This document shows positions 13,501 to 22,500 of a stretch of 64,000 nt of DNA, piece after piece (position 1 is the stretch's first letter; each line of letters opens with the position of its first letter). A program made the translations under genes and the position numbers. The stretch lies in NCBI GenBank assembly GCA_963931865.1, contig OZ007514.1:12457928-12521927 (forward strand), given 5' to 3'. The DNA comes from Axinella damicornis (lineage: Eukaryota; Porifera; Demospongiae; Axinellida; Axinellidae). The notes beneath the pieces were generated by a model that worked only from the letters and a program-made list of their open reading frames with translations, was not told the DNA's origin and searched no databases.

Positions 13501-16500
13501 TTGAACTTCACCATCTATAAAATCAAATGCTATCTTGCCAGCTGCAGCTTTACCAGCTGCCTAAACTTTGAGAACAGAAGGCTTCTCACCCAAATTTTAA
13601 TTTAAAGTCAGCAGTGAATCACTGACTTGCATCACTTGCACTTTGGCAACTGCAGATACTACGTACCTAAAACTTAAAACCACAGTCGATATTTTGCAAC
13701 CTGAAAGACACAGTATGTTGAATAAGGGTATAGATGTTGCTATGAGGCAAAGCTGAGTGTTATCTACTCTGAGGGTATACTACTTACTTCAAAGTCTGTA
13801 CTGAATCACTGACTTGCATCACCTTGGTAACTGCAGACACTACATACCTACAATCACAGCTGATATTCTGTAACCTGAAACACAAGAGAGAGCACAAATA
13901 CAAATCTGATATGTAAACAAGACACTTCCCTCATTCCAGGACCATATTGTCCAGCAACTATTGCTTTCAGTATCCGTAGTGCTGTGGGAAAACTAGTCGG
14001 GTGGACTGAATCCACTTCCTTACTCTCTGCTAGAATCCTGGCAACCCCAATCAGATAGTAGAACAGCTAATCAACTACGTACATACTTAGAATGTGGGAT
14101 AATCCAAATGCTCAAAATCTCTCGTGATACCTGTGTTTGGTATACAGCTTACCACCTGCTTGTAGTTTAAACAAGTCTGCTAACATTAATGCAGCTTTTG
14201 AGTGACATTATTTATTAGCTTACTCAAGTTTTGTTTGAATTTCACTGTATTGCAACAGACAGTTCATTTGCAACAGGAGAGGAAGTGCTATATGTCCATC
14301 TGTAATTCCTTGATTCTCACTAAGACTAGAAAAGGAAAGAAATAGAAAATTCAACAAGAGACTTCCATGAGTGTATAATGCTGTCACTCAAGTACAATAG
14401 AAACTATGCAGCTACTTGCTATAATTCCTGAGATATCAAGGACTTACTCCAGATTCTGTAGAGATGTATTCACTTCCAACATCTCGGCAATCTGGTATGC
14501 TCCTTCTTCAGTAATAAGGTTGCGCCTGAGACTGGAAAGTAATATGATAGGTAAGGTTGATTGGATGTCTGCTCAGCACATGCTGAGATACACAATATTA
14601 ATACATAACTATGCAAGTTGAGATGCACTATGACAAGTCCTGAAGAAGTCAATGCCATTCAAAAGTCTTATCTGTTTTCCATTCAGGTTGCAATTCTTTT
14701 CCTAACACATTTTCACGCTTCTCAGGGCCCAGACTTAGTCAGGAAAGCACACATGAAGAGCCCTCCCTGGCAATACCATTAATGACCACCCAGAAGGCAA
14801 GATATTGGGTGTCAATGATGGAGATCTGGCCCATTTTCACACAGGACCTCACACACTATTGGTGTGCATGTTTTCGTGAGTGCCAGAGGGCCAAATGTCC
14901 TTCTGGGGCCCTCGGTGGGGTCTATGGCCCTAAACATTGGCCTTAAGCCATGCATGTACAGGGCACTTGACAAGAAGCCCTACCAGGGCAAAGGGTCAAT
15001 AGTCGTCTTTGGGGGTTTAAATCACTGCTATAGGCTGAATGTTCATTCTGTCAGTGCCTGCTAAAAGCTTTCAAGTTGCAAGCATGCTCCTGCACAATTA
15101 AGAGGCATTTGCATAGTACATAAGACCATGCATCTCAATCCCATCAAATGAAGCTAATGAAGCTGTATAGTCCTGGAATAGCGCACACCAATTAGGTACA
15201 ATGGAAGGACTCACCTCAAATTCTGCAGTGAATTGTTCACTTTCAGAGCATCTGCTATTGCGCCGGCTCCCTTGTCTGTTATTAGGTTGGTACTGAGGCT
15301 ATATTAAGTAGAAAAAATATATATCCAAAGTACATGCACACCCTCAAATATATAATGTTTAAGAGGAAGAGAGCCATTCCTTTAATTCTGAGCCATTTAG
15401 CAACCTATATATTATGTACAACCAGTGCTTATGTGGTTGACCACACAGAGAAGCTTCACGGGATGCTTTAGATAAAGTTTGCCTAGATAAAGGATCCTGC
15501 AAACTGACCTCAAATTCTGAAGCAGCTGGTTCACCTTCAGAGCATCTGCCAGCACGCCAGCTCCTTTGTCTCTTATGCTATTAGCATCAAGACTGCATGT
15601 ATTGTATAACATATACCACTAAATACAGTGGCATGTACCCCGGCATGCATGGCATACATGCACCAAGTGTAATGGAAGATACAGTTGCTGACCTCAAATT
15701 CTGCAGTGACTGGTTCACCTTCAGAGCATCTGCCAGCATGCCAGCTCCTCTGTCAGCTATTCTATTACTATCAAGACTGAAAGGGAGATGAGTAAATATC
15801 ATAAATACATCAGAAGAACACTCGTGGCGTGTACCCCTGGCATGGACGGCATACTATTATGATGGAGGGTTCAGCAACTGACCTCAAATTCTGCAGTGAC
15901 TGGTTCACCTTTAGAGCATCTGCCAGCATGCCAGCTCCACTGTGTGGTATGCTATTACCATCAAGACTGCAAAGGTGATGAAATTTAGCTATTACTCTAG
16001 TTATGATCTACACATCAACTGAAGAACACCCATGTCAGTTATCTCTGGCGTGACACCAACTGTACAAAAACATTGCAATTTTAAGTACCGCAGAACAGAA
16101 AAAAGTATGGAAACAAGGTAGGGACGACAGCTAAATTGTACAACCCCACACTACTATGAGGAAAGATATATAGGGCATCCGATGAAGGACCCAAATGTCC
16201 AATGGATGAAAGGTACACAACAGTGTGAAAATGTACAGATCAACTTTGTAGTCCTTACTTGAGACTTTTCAGTGAGTGAGTAACTCTGAGAGATACGGTG
16301 AGTGTGTAAGTTCCTTCTCCAGATATCATACAGTTTGACAAACTATGAAACACAAGCAATAGTACAATCATTAATAAACATGCAAGAAGGGAAACTTTTG
16401 TAGTGTGGGAGTGAGTGCAATCTACAAGACACATACCTCAGTTCAGTAAGTCTGTTCCCATCATTCTCAAGACAGGCTGCCAGGTGTCTAGAAATCAACT

Positions 16501-19500
16501 TCAGTGCTGAAGGTCCCAGAATGCAGTAAGAGAGAGACAACCTGTGAGGATCCTGTGTGAACTTCAGACAGTGGAGGATGCTGTGAATGTCACCAGTTGT
16601 TACAGCTGCGTCACTGACTTCAGCTTTCATGGAGGAGAGTAGTTCCACCTCCTCTGGGGAGGCTTCCCCTGCTTCATAGAGGCAGTTTGATAGTCTCAAG
16701 ATATTATCTTTGTAGTGTATCTTTAATTGTTCTTTCACAAATTTCTGAAGCGAATCCGATCCATGCCCAGTCAAAAACTGATAGAAATAATTAGAGGTGT
16801 TATGCTTTGGATCATGTACCTTACGTTTAGTTTCAGCAGTGCATACCAGGAGTGCACGAAGAAAGTATTTCATGAGTGGCATTGGGAAGTGGTGGTTTTT
16901 CTGGCCATCAAATGGAATGTGCTGGGCAGATTCAACTACAAATGGTTTAACAATAGCGAGGAAGTCATCCTTTGCAACAGCTACTCTGACAGTGTCCAAC
17001 AGAGTATCCTGCATTGGGTGTGATTGAGATGAAATGCTGAGCTGGTTAGCCACAAACAGTGATAGCAGTTCAGTCCATGTGGTGGGAAGTTGTCGGTTCG
17101 GATGGTTCAAAAACACATCCAAGATCATGCTCAAGTAGGTGGGAAATGAAGACAGAGTTCGAATCTTTGGGTTATCACCAAGGTAGAATAGGAACTCGCT
17201 GGCATCCTCTGAGGTTATTAAGTGTTGTGTAATCTGCCTTGCAATCTGTGAACTGTCAAGTCCAAGGATCTCATAATGAGCACAATTTCTATTGCAATCC
17301 AGTGGATATGTATACTGTGAGCTGCTGGTGGTAATAACTACAGCTGACTTTATCAGCACGGAGCCTGACAACAACCCATAGAAAAATCCTCCCCTCTTAA
17401 TAACAGTCTGACGGTTAAACCCATCCAGAATAAAGAGTACTTTGTTACCTTCGTCCTCTTCAATCCAATCACAAAGTTCATTGATTGATGGCAACTGCAC
17501 AAAACTTTGCCTAATCAAATTGTCTAAAGTTTCGCAGTTATGACATTCCCTGATGTTTATATTTAGCAACAGAGCAAAGCTGCGGAGTGCGTACTGCTTG
17601 GCCCAGTAGGCACTCACCTTTTCCATTAGGTGTGTCTTGCCAGAGGCTGGGGGACCTTTGACGAGAAAATATCTTTTCTTCCTTTCTGATACATTATTCA
17701 GGAATGACTTTACGGTAACTGCCTTGATGTTGGAGGGATAATGGTCTGCCATTTCATAATGACAAGTGTAGTCCAGGTTTTGGAGAAGCTTATCTCTTGT
17801 GTCCTGCATGACTCCGAGGCTACGTGTGAATTCCATAATATTACAACGAGGATCGCCATGGTTTCCATTGTCTGCCTGCCTCTTTTGTACACATCTGCGT
17901 ACCAAGGTCATTACACCTGCAATTATAGAAACCTCATCATAATCAAACCTGACATTGTATTACTGAGTAGCAAAACTATTTTTCACGATTAATTTTGACA
18001 TGCATGAACAATATTTTGCCTACCTGATGGAGACTGAATGCTCAACAGTAGTTCTTTGGCATCATCGACATGTCCGTGTGTCAGCAAGCCCTCAACCAGT
18101 CTCTCATAGGTAGCAGGTTTCTCATGAAACTTCTTCCAGCACCGAAGAGCCAGGTATTTCTGCTCACACTCATTACCTGAATAGGTTTCTTCAAGATATT
18201 CCAGATCCCATTCACTGACCCCAAGGTACGGAACCAAGTCTTTCCAGCTTCCCATCTTCTTGGCCAACTCCTTCAAGGACTCATTGGAACATGTTTCTTG
18301 GAGCTTACCTTCGGCAGTGCCTGCAATGAGGTTATTCAACTGACTGAGCTCTTCTTTACTAATTTGTTCCAGGTCACTTTCAGGAATAAAGTGTTCCAGT
18401 CCAAAGTTCTTGGTCCAAGCCCCACCTTCTTCACTAACAGGTACGACAGTCTGTGGAAGTTCATTGCACAACTCTTGAATATTATCTGCAACCATTTCAT
18501 AGTCAAGCTCTAAACTTCGGACTCCAACATCAGCTAGGATGGTCAGGTCTTCCTCACAGAGCTCATTGAAGATCCCACTGATACTCACTGGAATCAGAAA
18601 TGTAAACTGATGTGTGGTGAACCCTCCTTCCCAGTAGGCATAGGTGATGAAGTCCTGGTCGATGCCTGTAGCCTTCTCCACTGCTTCTCTCACTGCCTGT
18701 ACATCACCCAGGGTCCACTCAATTCTACCACTACCACCACGAGTCACTCGCAACCTCCGAACCGTACTGAATTCCAAAATTTGCTCCTCAGAAAGAGGAT
18801 CTGGGAGAGTGAACAATCGAGTGTGAGGGGGAAACCTAGTTGTGTATGCCTGGACTGCAGGTATTAGCTTGCTGTTGAATGCACCAACAACTTTCTGAAG
18901 AATTCCCCAGTTCAGAAAGTTCATGACCTGCGGATTCAAAGCTGTGAACACTTCAGAGACTGATTTAGCTCTTTTCACGAGGCTGGAGTCAACGTACTGA
19001 GACTCAGGATACAAGACATGATTGAAACTCAGTAGAAACTCTTTCAACTCACTAGTTTCCACAGACTGTGCAAGTGAAGTTCTTACTTGCAATGTGAGAG
19101 TCTGGAATTCTGAGTTCCAGTAGACTGCCGGAGCTGAATTCAGACTTATGGGGACTCGTTTCACTCCAGAAAGAGTGTAAGTTGATATATCAGTGTTGGT
19201 CACTGACTGGTAGGGTTGTAGGTCAATAATGTGATCATCTGATTCAATTCTGAGGATGCCATGATCAGCTAGGTCCCTACGTCCATCTTCATCTAGATCA
19301 CTGAAGACATTGACCACAGTTTCTGGAATCAGGAAAGTGAATATAACACTACCCGGGTCCTGCTTGGCATAGACGATCATACTCTGATCAATTCCTGTGT
19401 TCCTTTCCAAGGTCTTCCGAACCTTGTCAACATCCTGTACCGTAGTGGAATCAACAGTGGCATCTCCGTTATACTTCACTTTGATACGTTTCATTCCAGT

Positions 19501-22500
19501 GCATCTCCCCATTTCATCATCTGAAAGTGGATCACGCATTCGTTTGAGAGGTTTCTTACGTGGAAAACTATCTTCATACAGTTTGACAAGGGTTGTTGAC
19601 TGGCCGGTTCCAAACCTTCTCACAATCTGTCTCAGGAGATGGGTGTGCATATAGTTAATATACTGGGGGACAAGTGCTCTAATAATCTCCTTAGTGTTTT
19701 TGCAGTGCTCATAGAGCTTGACATCGATGTACCGCTGACAGGTGCGTGGATGGCAGAGAAATTCCAAAAATAGTTTTAGGTCATCCACATCAGCCCATTC
19801 ATTCAGCAGCTTAGCAACTTCGGTAAGCATGTCAGCAAATTGACTCGGAGGATCCCATTCCTCATCGTCACTGATGGACTGCGTGTCCATGGGGGTATTG
19901 TTGTGTCCTTCAGCCGGTGACTGTAATGCTATTGCTTGGGGTAATGCAGTCGGACCTATGAGATTACGATAGCAATTACAATTGGTTGGTGATGTGCTAC
20001 GCTGGACAAATGTGCCAAGTCCTCATGCTAAAAGAATGTCACTAGCTAGCTAATAAGAATCAAATTCACCAAAATTCTAGGATTCAAAACCTGAACACTA
20101 GTCAGATGGTCTTACTGAGAGAAAGAATGTGAATTTGCCTCCACACAATGCTCCTTTATAGCTACAGTTTGTGGGTTGCTTCTCTGCCGTGGGCACAGTG
20201 GTTTAGTGGTAAGAGCACCTGACTTAGCATTCAGAAAATTAAGGTCTTGCATGTGTCAGAATCCCAGAATTTCTGTGCATTTGATTTGTCTCTTTCTCTT
20301 GACCACTGTCAGATAGCACACATCGAGTCTACCATCTCCTACAGACAGTAACAGCCAGTTTCACTGCTAAGTACATGTTCATTGACTAACCTATTTGGCC
20401 TTGAAACTCTACTTCCAACTTGTTGGCCACAATAGATCCTCCAATAATTTCATCATCACTTCTCAGAGCTTGACAGAGGGTTTTGAGCGTAGGTGAAGGG
20501 TGTTCCCTACTGAGCCACCTGTTAAGCAAGTCCCTCATGAAGGCTGCGGGACCAGTGTTGTCAGGTGTGCCCCGAATAACAGCCACTTGTGAGGTCATTC
20601 CCAGCTGATCCGCAATTGGAACCCAATAGGCAGAAACAGGCTGAAGCAACCGCTTTAAGCTCCCAAGATCATCGAGTCTAAGTTGTTGTGTTTCTGTTAA
20701 TAAGATTGTAAACATCCTGACTTAACTGTGGGAATAATGTCTTTGCATGCATTTGCAGCAAGGTATATAGCTATAGCCTTTAGAGAGAGCAACACTTGAC
20801 CATTAACTGGAAAAAAAAACGTATTTAAGTAGTTAAATAGAAGAAGGCTGTGCCTGATCCTGCCAAAAGGTTGAACCCCAGGATTTTGCATTGGCAAGAG
20901 ATTTTATGGTCAATTAGAATGCAGGCATTCAACTTACAATACGTCCGTACTATGCGGAATGTCTCACATCCTTAAATAAGCATGCGCAATTCGCACAGGT
21001 TCACTTTTGATGCCACCACAGTGCCAAGTATCTCTGCTCTGAAAATTTCCCACCCTCCTCACCACATAGACACTGTACATGCATTTGCATATTTCTACAC
21101 CTATTGCATCGGCAGCGGCCAGTGCCTTCACGGGCTGTCCTGGTCAATCCTCTGATTCCACTGAGTCAGGTGGATGGTCCTAGATGCCCCGGGTGCTGTC
21201 CCGTTAGCCCCTCAAAAGGTGCCAACAATAAAATATGATATAAAATATGCTGTGAGAAATGATATTCATGCAAATGCCCTGGCAAAGTTCTGGATTAGTG
21301 AGCCTTTGGTACATTAACGGTTGATCATAACAGATCTCCTGCAGTTCACGGCAGATGTGTGGCAGATTGCATGCCCAAAATGCAATAGAGTTTGCATGTG
21401 TCATGTAACTTCAAAACAATGTACACACAACAGAACAAACGTTGTTGAATCTATTTCACCAATAATTATATAAACCAATCTCTTCCCATTACACGGTCCT
21501 TCTGGTGGACGATCGGTTTCTGAAAGGATGTTAGGCGAAATGGACCTCGACAGCATTAAGTTGAGCTCTGGATAAACCTATATGGACATGCATGACATCT
21601 GGTGTAGATACTCCACATCATTATACAACATGCATATATCTGGTGAATGCAGGACATTGTGGGGTGAGTGTTAGCTGCAAGCATTTAGTCAACGAGGAGA
21701 CAATGAAGTTGCTGAGTGTCACAATATAGTTGTAGGAAGCTTTGTGGACATTGCAGTCTAGCTGGGTCTGGTACAACCGTTCACTTCCTGAAACCATTTG
21801 TGTGTCTTGGTAGCCATTCAATGCAGATTACCGTGTCCCTATTCTATAACAATCCTGCTGACCCTGGAGTACTGAACTTGGAACAAAACAATTCTGGTGA
21901 GTAATTCTTCCTCTGGATTGTAAAACCAGTTTACCCTGCATGAACTGCTTGCCATGCAACAGCTGTGTGACTTTGACACTAATTCAGCTAGTAACTTGGC
22001 CTCACCTTTCCAATGAGACAACAGATTTTCACATTTGTATAAGAAACCAGTCTTGGCAGTTGAGGCACAAAGTCAATGCAGGGACCCCGACAATAACAAA
22101 ATTACATGCTTGATAGATATATACCCTCCTATCAAGGTGGACTTCAGTCTCGTCATTTACTATACACTGCTATTCATTTTATGCAGGTATTAAATTATTA
22201 AGTACTAACGTTAGTACTGCAAGCGACAAACGCTGGGGTGAGAAGGCCTGGGAACGAGGCTACTTGTAGCCAGCTAGTGCATCTTGCATGCCGCAGGTAA
22301 CGCACATGAAGAAATAATCTTGATGCTCATCATGTCAAACTTAACGGCAGTCATCAATGCTGTATCGAGGGAAGGAATAACTTGCTTCACACCTCTTCAT
22401 AAGGAGCCAGCCCCAGTGACGTCGACAGTATTGAAGCCAAAATGCAAGCTTAAGGTTATGGGATACCCAATAACTAAGTAGGTAATTAAGTGGGCGTGAC

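Noticed and set aside
20186..20290. tRNA gene
   Set aside because: An A-box-like run is present, but the B-box is degenerate and no acceptor stem pairs; more like a SINE head.
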